Shown here piece after piece: positions 16,517-25,439 of a DNA stretch of 64,000 nt (positions are counted from its first letter, which is position 1; every line of letters begins with the position of its first letter). The stretch is taken from the NCBI GenBank assembly GCA_023390655.1, contig JAEWCL010000021.1, positions 89,060 through 153,059 of the forward strand. The letters are read 5' to 3'. The notes below the pieces were generated by a model that did not search any database, was not told the DNA's origin, and worked only from the letters and a program-made list of their open reading frames with translations. Source of the DNA: Bacillota bacterium (GTDB lineage Bacteria > Bacillota > Clostridia > Christensenellales > CAG-138). The position numbers and the translations under genes were made by a program.

Positions 16517-17230
16517 TTACGCGATGGCCAGCGCGATATGCATCATGTCGAGGAAGGTGTTCTGCCGCTCCTCCGCCGTGCACTCTTCGCCGCTGAACGG
16601 CAGGTCTGAAATGGTGCACATGCATAGCGCGTTCTTGCCCGTGCGCGCGGCGTTGCAATAAAGCGCCGCCGCTTCCATTTCCACAGCCAGCACGCCCATC
16701 TTGCGCCAGTCGCTCAATGCGTTGGGATTGTCGTCATAGAACGTATCGGAGGAGAGGATGGAGCCCACCATCATGCGGGAACCGCGGCGCTCACCTTCTT
16801 CCACGGCGGCTTTTACGAGGGCGTAGCTTGCCGTAGGCGCAAAGGTGCCGGGGAGGTTGTACTGCGAGGCGAAATTCGAGTTGGTGCACGCGGAAAGGCC
16901 GACGACGATATCCCTGAGCCGCAGGCTCGGGTGGATACCGCCCGCGGAGCCGATGCGGATGATGTTTTCCACATCGAACTTATGGTACAACTCGTAGGAA
17001 TAAATGCCGATGGAAGGCATGCCCATGCCGCTTGCCATGACGGAAACGCGCTTGCCTTCATAGGTGCCGGTATAGCCTTGGATGCCGCGGATGTTGTTGA
17101 ACAGCTTCGCGTCCTTGAGCAAGGTCTCCGCAATGAATTTTGCGCGCAACGGATCGCCGGGCATCAGCACGGTTTTTGCAATGTCCTCCTTGGCGCAGGC
17201 AATATGCGGGGTCTTTATAATATCGCTCAT
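16517..17230 (-). CDS. deoD: Purine nucleoside phosphorylase, DeoD type
   Basis: 237 aa, standard for hexameric DeoD-type enzymes. Family signatures are MPGDPLRAKFIAE, the GMGMPSIGIYSYEL loop, IRIGSAGG and VEMEAAALY, and SDTFYDDNP carries the usual substrate loop. It phosphorolyses purine (deoxy)ribonucleosides in salvage. GGAGG precedes the ATG, and a TATACT-like -10 (AGTATA, 17260-17265) lies upstream. Single gene, divergent from the amidase gene. Confidence 0.96.
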   Translation of the reverse strand: MSDIIKTPHIACAKEDIAKTVLMPGDPLRAKFIAETLLKDAKLFNNIRGIQGYTGTYEGKRVSVMASGMGMPSIGIYSYELYHKFDVENIIRIGSAGGIHPSLRLRDIVVGLSACTNSNFASQYNLPGTFAPTASYALVKAAVEEGERRGSRMMVGSILSSDTFYDDNPNALSDWRKMGVLAVEMEAAALYCNAARTGKNALCMCTISDLPFSGEECTAEERQNTFLDMMHIALAIA

Positions 17231-17368
17231 GGATCAGATCCTCCCAAGATTTTTCTTTTAGTATAACACAAATCCTGCCGGGATAGGACAGGAGCCGGGC
17301 CTTGTCTGCATAACCCGGGCGGCGGCGGCATATCTTGCTCCAACCTATATGCTGCGGGAGGAAACGAC

Positions 17369-17875
17369 ATGGCATTGATTACCGTCCCCTATGACCGGGA
17401 AAAGGCCGTGCGGTATGCGCGGCTGTGGGCAATGGGCCGCAACCCGGCGTACTATGATTTTACCGGGCTGGGCGGAGACTGTACGAATTTTGCCTCACAG
17501 AGCGTGTACGCGGGTGCGGGCCAGATGAACTTCAAGCCTGTGCTCGGCTGGTATTACCGCAGCGCGCAGGACCGTTCCCCGAGCTGGACGGGCGTGGAGT
17601 ATTTTTATAATTTTATGGTCAACAACCGGGCGGAAGGCCCGTTCATGCGCTTGGTGCCGCTGGAAGAGCTGCAGCCCGGGGATGTGGTGCAAATCAAATT
17701 TGAAGGGCCGCATTTTGCGCACAATCCGGTGGTATTATCCGTGGGTTCCCCGCCCACGCCGGAAAATATCCTGATTGCCGCGCATACGATCGATTCCGTT
17801 GACCGCCCCCTCTCTACGTATACGTATACCGCGCTGCGCCCGCTGCATGTGCTGGGCGTGCGCAAATGGGGATAA
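17369..17875 (+). CDS. Amidase-domain (NlpC/CHAP-like, Amidase_6) protein
   Basis: 168 aa, entirely one putative amidase domain. The catalytic cysteine is in GGDCTNFASQSVYAGAG near residue 34; LQPGDVVQIKF is the usual strand, and the histidine in ILIAAHTIDSVDRPLSTY near residue 140 would complete the site. No signal peptide is visible, so it may act inside the cell, during sporulation, or be released by lysis; related domains cleave peptidoglycan or small amides. GGGAGG precedes the ATG. Confidence 0.82.
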   Translation: MALITVPYDREKAVRYARLWAMGRNPAYYDFTGLGGDCTNFASQSVYAGAGQMNFKPVLGWYYRSAQDRSPSWTGVEYFYNFMVNNRAEGPFMRLVPLEELQPGDVVQIKFEGPHFAHNPVVLSVGSPPTPENILIAAHTIDSVDRPLSTYTYTALRPLHVLGVRKWG

Positions 17876-18004
17876 AGCGGGGCGGCAATTGTATATGAGC
17901 AATTACTCATAGTTATGCGTTTTTAAATATTGATAAAATACGCGTCCGTTTTTCACGGAGAACGTGTGCGGAGTCTCGAAAAGCGCCTCAAAATGGCGCG
18001 TTTC

Positions 18005-18033
18005 TTGCGTTTTGGACTGGATGATGCTATACT
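18005..18033 (+). promoter_or_regulatory. Promoter of the adenylation-ACP-oxoamine synthase gene
   Basis: TTGCGT (18005-18010), 17 bases, TATACT (18028-18033), about 87 bases before the start codon. Confidence 0.5.
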
Positions 18034-18119
18034 TCCATATATATTCGTATCGCATGCTCTCTTTTTTTTTGTGCATGCACGGCATTATAACGCATATTTA
18101 TTCATTTGGAGGAATAATC

Positions 18120-21100
18120 ATGCATTCGATTGGGGAAACCACACACCAACTCAGGGCGGGGACGCACACGCTGGAGGCGATCTACAACACCATCGTCTCA
18201 CATGGGGATGCGCCAAGCGCGCAGTACGACAAAAACGGGGAAATCCGCTACATCACATTCAGCGAGTATGACAGGCGTGTGCGCCACGCGGCGGCAGGGC
18301 TGCAAAAGGTTTTGGGAGTGCCGGAAAAACCGCAGTATATCGGCATCCGGATGGACAATTCACCGGATTATATGACGGTATTCTGGGGCGCTATCATGGC
18401 GGGCTACCAGCCGGTGCTCATCGACTTCCGCGCGGACGCCAAGCAGACGGAGCATATTGTTGTGCAGACGCAGGCGGTCGCCGTGATCGCGCTGGACCAG
18501 GTCGCTTTGCCTGCGGGCGTGCATCTTCTTGATCCCGCGCCGCTGCTGCAGGATTGCGACGGGCAGGTGCGCGGCGGGTTTGCAAACCGCGTCGCCATGT
18601 GCACCTCCGGCACCACGGCTTCTTCCAAGGTGTATGTATACGATGGCCAGGCGCTCACCGTGCAGCTTTTAGACTTCTTAGCGCTTGCGCGGACGTCGCC
18701 CACGTTTTTGAACGATAAGCCGCACAGGGTGCTTGCGTTCCTCCCCTTCCACCACATCTTCGGCTTTATGACGATGATGATGGCATACACGGTGTTCGGC
18801 AAGACCATCGTGTTCCCCAAGGACCGCACCAGCAAATCCGTACAGGAGGCGTGCAGGCTCCACCAGATCACGCACCTGTTCAATGTGCCGCTCTTCTGGA
18901 ACTCCGTTGCGCAGAAGCTTTCCCGCGCGGCGCGGCAAAAGGGGGAGGACAAGGAGCGCAAGCTTCATAAGCTGGTGGAGGGTTCCATCAAACGCCAGCG
19001 CGTGTTCGGCAAGGCCGGGCGCAAGTATTACGCGAACCTGACCTACGGCATCCGCAAAAACCTGTTGGGCACGCATTTGAGCTGCGGCATCAGCGGCGGT
19101 GGGCGCATCCTGCCCGATACGCTCAAGCTGTTGAACGGCATCAGCTGCCCGCTCGTCAACGGCTTTGGCATGACGGAGGTGGGCATCACCTCGGTGCAGG
19201 TGTTCGACAGCATTGACGATCAGCTTTCCGGCTGTGTCGGCAGGCCCATGCAGAGCGTCAAAATCAAAGTGAAGCCGCGCGAAGGGGATAAACCCTCTGT
19301 GGGCGAGCTGTTCATCAAATCCGCCGCCATGCACATCGGCCGCATGGTAAACGGCGAGCTTGTTCCCGCCGAGTTGGATGAAGAAGGCTATTTCGGCACC
19401 GGCGATATCGCCCGGTTTGAGCTTGGCAAGCTCTGGATCGAGGGCCGCTTAAAGGACGTCATCATCAACGAGAGCGGCGAAAACGTGTACCCGGATGAAC
19501 TTGAGGATGCGTTTGCCGATATCGAAGAAATCCAGCAGGTCTGCGCGTTCGGCGCGGATTTCGGCGGCCCGTATGAGGACATCACGCTTGTGGTGTACGC
19601 GGAAAACGTCCAGCGGGACCGCGCGCGCATGGATGCGCTCATTAACGCCCTTTCCGTGCGCAACGCGCAGCTGCCTATCTATAAGCGGGTGCGCCGCTGC
19701 TTCTTCTCGCTTGCGGCACTGCCGCTGACGGCTTCGTTAAAGGTCAAGCGCGTGCGCGTGAAGGAAGATTTGGCCGCGGGCCGGTTTGACGCCATTGAGG
19801 TGGACCTTGCAAAGCGCCGCGTGTGCGGCAGCATCTCCGTCGCCGGGTCCGAAGCGGAGGTGGAAAAGAGCGAGGCGTACCTTGCTATCCTCAACAAGAT
19901 CAAGGAGTTCTTCGCCGAAGAGCTTTGCTTAAACGTCGAGGACATTACCGACCGCGCCCACTTCGTATACGATCTGGGCGGGGACAGTCTGGCGTCCCTC
20001 GGCGTGTTTACCAAGATCGAGGAGCACTTTAAAATCCTCATTACGGACGATGAATACACAAGCTGCACCTGTGCCGAGGACGCGGCGCTGCTGCTTCTCT
20101 CAAAGCAGCAGGGCGGCAAGCTTGGCGGCAAGAAGCGAATTGCCACATTTGAGGAAACGCCGGAATGGCAGGCGCTCGAAGCCCGCCTGAAAGAAACCGA
20201 GGCAATGGGCAACCCCTACTTTGTGGCGCACGATTCGCCGCTGCGGGATACCTCGCTCATAGATGGCAAAGAGGTCATCAACTACGGCTCCTACAACTAT
20301 GTCTGCCTGTCCGGCCATCCGCGCACAGTGAAGGCCGCGCAGGATGCGGCGGAGAAATACGGCACTTCCGCCAGCGGCAGCCGCCTGTTGGCGGGTGAAA
20401 AGACGCTGCACCAGGAACTGGAAAAAGCCATTGCGGAATGGAAGCACACCGAGGCCGCACTGGTGCTGGTGGGCGGCCACAGCACAAACGTGACCTTTGT
20501 GGGCAACTTCTGCAACGAGCGGGATCTCATTCTCTACGACGCGCTCTCCCACAACTCCATCGTGCAGGGCTGCCAGCTTTCCACCGCCCACACCAAGGGC
20601 TTCCCGCATAACGATTATGTGGCGCTGGAAAACATCCTGCGCGCCAACCGCGATTCGTATGAAAAGGTGCTCATCGTCGTCGAGGGCGCATACTCCATGG
20701 ACGGCGATATCGCGCCCGTGCCGGAATTCGTGCGCATCAAGAAGGAGTACGGCTGCTTCCTGATGGTGGATGAAGCGCATTCCTCCTGCGTCATCGGCGC
20801 GCACGGCGGCGGCGTGGACGAATACTTCAACCTCGCGCCCGACGATATCGATATCAAGATGGGTACGCTAAGTAAGGGCCTTGGCACCTGCGGCGGTTAC
20901 CTTGCGGGCAAGCGCTCCCTTATCGAATACCAGCGTTACAATGTGCCGGGTTTTGTGTTCTCCGTCGGCCTCTCCCCTGTGCTGACCGCCGCCACGCTTG
21001 AGGGCATCCGTATTTTGCAGGAGGACAATGCTTTGGTCACAAGCCTGCAGCAAAACATTCAGGACTTTATGGAGGTCGCCCATTCCTACGGGTTTGATAC

Positions 21101-21368
21101 CTGCCTTGCGGGCGAAACGGCCATCGCGCCCATCCTCATCGGCGGGGATATGGACGCGTTTGCGCTCTCTGCGGAGCTGTTAAAGGAAGGCGTGTTTGTG
21201 CCCCCCGCCGTCTATCCCGCCGTACCCAAGGGGCAGGCGCGCCTTCGGTTCTGCCTGACCAGCGCCCATAAGCGGGAGCAGGCGGAGTACGCGCTGCAAA
21301 CGCTTGACCGGCTCATCAAAGAGCACGGCTTCCGCGTGCCGCGCAAGGCGTATCAGGGGAAGGATTGA
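18120..21368 (+). CDS. Trifunctional adenylation - acyl carrier - alpha-oxoamine synthase fusion
   Basis: 1082 aa. Residues 1-560 are an ANL adenylating domain: P-loop CTSGTTASSK (161-170), NGFGMTEVG (348-356), GYFGTGDIARF (~433), GRLKDVI and a C-terminal lysine region (ASLKVKRVRV). Residues ~585-665 are a carrier domain with the phosphopantetheine serine in DLGGDSLASL (Ser 623). Residues ~690-1075 are a fold-type I PLP enzyme like 2-amino-3-ketobutyrate CoA ligase or serine palmitoyltransferase: DALSHNSIVQG, VDEAHSS, TLSKGLG with PLP-lysine ~919. Likely logic: activate an acyl or related acid, load the carrier, condense it with an amino acid to an alpha-aminoketone. Substrates are unknown; a sphingoid-base-like lipid or a secreted aminoketone are options. 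The ATG at 18120 has GGAGGA at ideal spacing. No reductase or export gene is adjacent. Confidence 0.88.
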   Translation: MHSIGETTHQLRAGTHTLEAIYNTIVSHGDAPSAQYDKNGEIRYITFSEYDRRVRHAAAGLQKVLGVPEKPQYIGIRMDNSPDYMTVFWGAIMAGYQPVLIDFRADAKQTEHIVVQTQAVAVIALDQVALPAGVHLLDPAPLLQDCDGQVRGGFANRVAMCTSGTTASSKVYVYDGQALTVQLLDFLALARTSPTFLNDKPHRVLAFLPFHHIFGFMTMMMAYTVFGKTIVFPKDRTSKSVQEACRLHQITHLFNVPLFWNSVAQKLSRAARQKGEDKERKLHKLVEGSIKRQRVFGKAGRKYYANLTYGIRKNLLGTHLSCGISGGGRILPDTLKLLNGISCPLVNGFGMTEVGITSVQVFDSIDDQLSGCVGRPMQSVKIKVKPREGDKPSVGELFIKSAAMHIGRMVNGELVPAELDEEGYFGTGDIARFELGKLWIEGRLKDVIINESGENVYPDELEDAFADIEEIQQVCAFGADFGGPYEDITLVVYAENVQRDRARMDALINALSVRNAQLPIYKRVRRCFFSLAALPLTASLKVKRVRVKEDLAAGRFDAIEVDLAKRRVCGSISVAGSEAEVEKSEAYLAILNKIKEFFAEELCLNVEDITDRAHFVYDLGGDSLASLGVFTKIEEHFKILITDDEYTSCTCAEDAALLLLSKQQGGKLGGKKRIATFEETPEWQALEARLKETEAMGNPYFVAHDSPLRDTSLIDGKEVINYGSYNYVCLSGHPRTVKAAQDAAEKYGTSASGSRLLAGEKTLHQELEKAIAEWKHTEAALVLVGGHSTNVTFVGNFCNERDLILYDALSHNSIVQGCQLSTAHTKGFPHNDYVALENILRANRDSYEKVLIVVEGAYSMDGDIAPVPEFVRIKKEYGCFLMVDEAHSSCVIGAHGGGVDEYFNLAPDDIDIKMGTLSKGLGTCGGYLAGKRSLIEYQRYNVPGFVFSVGLSPVLTAATLEGIRILQEDNALVTSLQQNIQDFMEVAHSYGFDTCLAGETAIAPILIGGDMDAFALSAELLKEGVFVPPAVYPAVPKGQARLRFCLTSAHKREQAEYALQTLDRLIKEHGFRVPRKAYQGKD

Positions 21369-21371
21369 TTT

Positions 21372-21424
21372 CAGGGGTTTACCCCCTGACCCCACCCAAG
21401 GGACACGTCCCTTGGGAATCCCTT
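21372..21424 (+). repeat. Dispersed intergenic repeat X, copy 3
   Basis: AGGGGGTAAA-type hairpin (CAGGGGTTTACCCCCTG), then ACCCCACCCAAGGGACACG followed by TCCCTTGGGAATCCC. It follows the fusion gene by 3 bases and may act as its terminator. Confidence 0.6.
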
Positions 21425-21579
21425 TTTGGTTTCGGCAAGCTTTTAACAACGCTTCTCACAGCACAGCAAACAAAAACCGTGGTATAGTGGTACCATCGGA
21501 AATCCGGAGCGGCGCATGGGGCATTCCCCCATCCCCCGCTCCGTTTTGTTTTGCCGAAATAAGCAAAAGGAGAAGCGCG

Positions 21580-23175
21580 ATGGCAAAGAACATGGACCCC
21601 ACAATGGAGGATATGCGCCGGGAACAGGCGAGCCTGCGGGCGGCATGGGAGAAGAACGGGCAAAAGCAGCTTAACGCGATTACGGTTGCGTTGGCGGAGA
21701 AGGAGAATCAAACGCCGATACCCGTTACGATGGCGGGGCTTCGGCAGCTGGACCGCATGGCTTCCGATATGGGGATGGGCGGATTAAAGCCTGTGCAAAA
21801 GGGCGCGGCGGGGATGCAGACGGCAAGGCAGGTGCCTGTGGGGATGCAGAGCGGGAGGAACCCGTATGCTTCTCCTATGCCAAGGGCTGATGCCTTGGGG
21901 CAATCGACGCCGCAGCACGGCGTGCGTCCGGGAGAGGATAAACATTCCGCTCCGGCAGTCTCCCGGAAAGCGAGTTCTTATATCCAACCCAATTCTCCAT
22001 TGCAATCCTCGCCGCAGTACGGCCCGTACGTGGAGATAGGCCGGGGACTATCTGCCGATTTATATATGACATATAACACTGCGAAAAGGGATTTGGGGGG
22101 AAATCAACCAGGATTGAAGGAATTAAAATCGGATTTACCAAAGCCAAATCCAACTCTAACGGCACTAAAAAACGAACAGGAAAGCCTCCAGCAGGAACTT
22201 ATAGAACTAGAGCGCGAATCCAGGGAAATTGTATTACAGGGTCAACTAGGGTTTGGGATGGATGCGGAAGCATTTCGCGGGAATTATTCGAAGCAACAGG
22301 ATATCCGTGAGAAGCTTCGCGATTTTGAGCAACGTATCAAAGAGAAAAAACTGGAGGATATAAAAACGGGAGAAACCAAGTATCCGTTCTACTCGGCAGA
22401 GATTAGCGCGACGGATCCGGATCGGGAAATAAAATCCCAGGCAAAATGGGTTTCGGATCAATATAAAGAAATATGGTATGATCTTTTGCCGGGAGGTGGT
22501 TTAAGCGCTTATAACGCGCTTTATCCATATATTTATCGATTTTCAGTTGGGATGGAGTTAGGTAATACAATAGCTTTACGCCCTAAACGTCCTGAACCAG
22601 ACAAAGACCCGGATAAAAAAGCATTGAATGGAGAAGGCGAAGGCAAAAGACCGGATGGTTTTAATGGTGATGGATACATAGTCAACCAAGCTTTATTAAA
22701 TTCCAAATATGGCATAGGTACATCCGCTGCAAACGGATGTGGATGGATTTCTGCCTATAATGTGCTTAACGCATTGGGTGAGAAGAACGAGCCCTATGAC
22801 ATTATGCGGGAAATGGAAAGCGGAGCGCTTATGGGTGGCGAAAAGGGCACTGATCCGCTGTATCTGGTCCGCTATTTTAGGCGTAAAGGATATGATGCGA
22901 ATATCTATTTTACAAAAGAAGATGTGGAACGGGAAGTGCAACAATCGGATGCCAGCATTTATGTATACGGCTATTTGAGCTCTGGAATTACAACTGAAGA
23001 GGAAACTGTTCCGGCAAATATAGGCGCGCATTTTATTGCGGGATATCCTGTGAGCGTTAATTCCGGGCAGATGAGATTCTTTAACGATAGTGTACCAGTT
23101 TCCGAAGGCCCTCTCGAAGAATATTACCATAGCTACGACATTTTCCGGTTTGCTATCTGTATAAACAAGCCTTAG
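21580..23175 (+). CDS. Unrecognised protein with papain-like (C39-type) C-terminal domain
   Basis: 531 aa, start with AAAAGGAG. Residues 1-150 are low-complexity, Met/Gln/Pro-rich and without a signal peptide; residues ~190-270 are charged and predicted coiled coil (LKNEQESLQQELIELERES). The last ~170 residues resemble cysteine peptidases: SAANGCGWISAYNVLNALG (Cys 387), then PYDIMREMESGALMGGEKGT and GAHFIAGY (His 484). From about 22070 the base composition becomes AT-richer than its neighbours, hinting at transfer. The long non-secretory N-terminus plus an enzyme-like C-terminus is reminiscent of exported effector or polymorphic-toxin designs, but this is inference; no toxin family is recognised. 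Confidence 0.7.
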   Translation: MAKNMDPTMEDMRREQASLRAAWEKNGQKQLNAITVALAEKENQTPIPVTMAGLRQLDRMASDMGMGGLKPVQKGAAGMQTARQVPVGMQSGRNPYASPMPRADALGQSTPQHGVRPGEDKHSAPAVSRKASSYIQPNSPLQSSPQYGPYVEIGRGLSADLYMTYNTAKRDLGGNQPGLKELKSDLPKPNPTLTALKNEQESLQQELIELERESREIVLQGQLGFGMDAEAFRGNYSKQQDIREKLRDFEQRIKEKKLEDIKTGETKYPFYSAEISATDPDREIKSQAKWVSDQYKEIWYDLLPGGGLSAYNALYPYIYRFSVGMELGNTIALRPKRPEPDKDPDKKALNGEGEGKRPDGFNGDGYIVNQALLNSKYGIGTSAANGCGWISAYNVLNALGEKNEPYDIMREMESGALMGGEKGTDPLYLVRYFRRKGYDANIYFTKEDVEREVQQSDASIYVYGYLSSGITTEEETVPANIGAHFIAGYPVSVNSGQMRFFNDSVPVSEGPLEEYYHSYDIFRFAICINKP

Positions 23176-23185
23176 ACACCGCTGG

Positions 23186-23210
23186 AGCGGGGCCACACGC
23201 CCCGCTTTTT
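23186..23210 (+). terminator. Terminator after the papain-like gene
   Basis: AGCGGGGC-CACAC-GCCCCGCTTTTT. Confidence 0.88.
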
Positions 23211-23322
23211 CTGCATAGCTTATTCTTATCTCACTTTACGAACAAATGTGCTTATGGTACAATATGACAAACACAAATCGGACATAGTACCCGGGATGCC
23301 GGGGGAGAGCAGGTAAAGGCAT

Positions 23323-24756
23323 ATGCATTTAAACAACGTTCGGTTGTCCCGGATTTTCAAGCTTTGCTGCCTGATATTACTTTGCATCGGTCTTACCGGA
23401 TGCCTTTCAGTAGTTGGTCCAAGCGGGTGTGGACGTCCTCCCGATTTCTATAACCCAAACCTTCTTGTCATAAGACAGCAGGAAGATTATAGAAGACAAT
23501 TTAAATTTGAAGATATGATCACCTATGACAGTACGGCGGTTTATTATCTTCGCAGTACGGAAGACGGCGCTCAGCTATACCGCGCAGAGCCGGGGCAGGA
23601 GCCCCAAATGCTTTATACGTTTGCGCGCCCCGTTCAAGAAATTGCCTGTTGGGGAGATACCCTTTTGGTATATGGCCAACTGCCTGCGGAGGAGCAGGAG
23701 GAAAAGCAAAAGAAGCAGGCGGATCAGACGGATCAGGCGGAATATGGCATTTATTTGTTACAGAAAAAAGATACCGCCGCATCCCCGGTGATCACCATCA
23801 AAAATCCTGAAGAATATCGGAAAGTCATCCTGCAAGACCACACGGACAATATGAGGCGTGGGGGCGTTAAGCTGCGGACTGTTTTTAACGAAGAAACCAT
23901 AGGCAAACCGTTTGCTTACCTCCTGGATGCCTTGCATCCCCAATGGCTGGGGCGGGACATTTCAACGAAAGACCAGCAGGCAATCCTGCGGCTGTTTGGA
24001 ACCCGGCTGGAGAAGGAATATAATATTCCCGAAGCTTACCGGGGAGATATTTGGGTGCTTGAAGGTGGTTCTTTGATAGTATGCGGAAGCTATGAGGATG
24101 GCATATACAGCGGCATTGGCTATGCCCGGTTGGACAGGAAGGGCAGAGAGGGGGGCCCTGTTTATAGCAATGAGAATTTGCTTTTTTATCAAAATGCCCC
24201 GTATGAAATATTTGCAAGCTGGAATGATATTCGTATTACGCCGGCCCGTGAGCTTTCAAAAAGCAAGTATGCGGTTGAACTGGTTCGGAAGTCCGAGGAA
24301 TTTTTGAAACGATATGCCGGCCAGCAAGGGCGTATGCAGTATTTGGTGGTATCCAGACATACAGACCAGATCGAGATGTATGCGGAAAAAGACTTATACG
24401 ATATCAGATACGTCATCGGCCATAAAATCCTGGCCCTTGACCTTGATACCATGCAGCAGACAAAGGAGCTTACCCTCACCACACCCCGCGAACAGGTGCT
24501 CTATGTAAGCGAAGCGGGGGCCTATACCTGGCGGCACGACGAAAGCCGCATATTTCTCACCAATTGGGAGGGGCAAAGCAAACCCGTGAGCGATACCATT
24601 CCCTATACGCCCCGCTATGAAACGGATGAAGACAGAGCGCAGAACGACGCCTGTAATACCTGGTATGTGGAAGTGGACCCGGAACGCAGCCGCCTGCTGC
24701 TCTTTGATATGACATTGGGGGAAACGGCGCTGCTCGCTGTTGTGCCTGTAGAATAA
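23323..24756 (+). CDS. Unrecognised lipoprotein
   Basis: 477 aa. Signal IFKLCCLILLCIGLTGC with lipobox LTGC (Cys about residue 27). The mature part has repeated YxxD/WGDTLLVYG-type beta strands (ALYYLRSTEDGAQLYR, ILEGG..IVCGSYEDG), suggesting a beta-propeller-like fold, and a Lys/Glu/Gln-rich insert around residues 125-140. No known family recognised. It lies 147 bases after the papain-like gene behind a terminator, so it is a separate transcript; it shares that gene's lower GC, so the two may have arrived together. A protective or partner role is speculation. Confidence 0.72.
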   Translation: MHLNNVRLSRIFKLCCLILLCIGLTGCLSVVGPSGCGRPPDFYNPNLLVIRQQEDYRRQFKFEDMITYDSTAVYYLRSTEDGAQLYRAEPGQEPQMLYTFARPVQEIACWGDTLLVYGQLPAEEQEEKQKKQADQTDQAEYGIYLLQKKDTAASPVITIKNPEEYRKVILQDHTDNMRRGGVKLRTVFNEETIGKPFAYLLDALHPQWLGRDISTKDQQAILRLFGTRLEKEYNIPEAYRGDIWVLEGGSLIVCGSYEDGIYSGIGYARLDRKGREGGPVYSNENLLFYQNAPYEIFASWNDIRITPARELSKSKYAVELVRKSEEFLKRYAGQQGRMQYLVVSRHTDQIEMYAEKDLYDIRYVIGHKILALDLDTMQQTKELTLTTPREQVLYVSEAGAYTWRHDESRIFLTNWEGQSKPVSDTIPYTPRYETDEDRAQNDACNTWYVEVDPERSRLLLFDMTLGETALLAVVPVE

Positions 24757-24767
24757 CTGTGATACGC

Positions 24768-24793
24768 AAGCGGGGCCATGTGCCCCGCTTTTC
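24768..24793 (+). terminator. Terminator of the lipoprotein gene
   Basis: AAGCGGGGC-CATGT-GCCCCGCTTTTC; arm sequence matches the terminator at 23186, only the loop differs. Confidence 0.85.
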
Positions 24794-24821
24794 TTATTTC
24801 TCCTTGTGCGCACAAACATAC

Positions 24822-24860
24822 TTGACATTACATAAAATGTAACGTTATAATTTGTGTAAT
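24822..24860 (+). promoter_or_regulatory. Promoter and palindromic operator of the regulator-MFS operon
   Basis: TTGACA (24822-24827), 18 bases, TATAAT (24846-24851). A 34-bp near-perfect palindrome centred on AACGTT (24827-24860, ATTACA...TGTAAT) covers the spacer and -10, exactly where a repressor would block RNA polymerase. Confidence 0.8.
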
Positions 24861-24881
24861 GAAATGAGGAGCGTGTGCAAT

Positions 24882-25439
24882 ATGGACACCATCGTATTGT
24901 CTGGCAAAAAGGAACTGGATATCTACATCAACCCGCAGCGGCAGAAACTGCTGCGCTGTATGCGGATTGCGGGCGTGCCGGTGACGCCCAAGCAGCTTTC
25001 CGATCAGATCGGCATTTCCGCCTCTGCGGTGCAGCACCACATCAAAAAGCTTGTGGAGCTTGGCATTGTGGAACTTAGCCATACCAAGCGCATCCGTGGA
25101 ATCACGGCAAGCTACTATAAGGTGCTGCCCAAGACCATCAGCATTGGCGGCCAGATTGAAGACGAAAATGAAGAGCAGCGCATGGCGGTCATGCAAAATG
25201 CCATGAATGCCGTATTCACAGGCTTTTCCGAATACTGCAAAAGCAACCGGGCACGTGGGAATGCGGACGCACAGCATGGTGATATGCTTTCGGGCGTCAT
25301 CCGCCTTGGCCGGGAGGAGGCAAAGGCGCTTTATCAGCTCATCCGGGATTTTTTGGATCGGCATGAGCAAACCGAAGATGGCACGCCATGGGAGTATGCG
25401 CTCATTGCCTATCCGGTTGTGGAGGAAAAGGATGCGTAG
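24882..25439 (+). CDS. Winged-helix (ArsR-like) transcriptional regulator
   Basis: 185 aa. Residues ~20-85 form a winged helix (RQKLLRCMRIAGVPVTPKQL, ISASAVQHHIKKLVELGIVEL, a wing at HTKRIRGITASYYK). The C-terminal ~100 residues are helical and presumably bind the effector or dimerise. The ATG at 24882 follows GAGGAG. It overlaps the MFS gene by 8 bases and sits behind a palindromic operator, so it most likely represses itself and the transporter until the exported compound binds it. Confidence 0.85.
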   Translation: MDTIVLSGKKELDIYINPQRQKLLRCMRIAGVPVTPKQLSDQIGISASAVQHHIKKLVELGIVELSHTKRIRGITASYYKVLPKTISIGGQIEDENEEQRMAVMQNAMNAVFTGFSEYCKSNRARGNADAQHGDMLSGVIRLGREEAKALYQLIRDFLDRHEQTEDGTPWEYALIAYPVVEEKDA

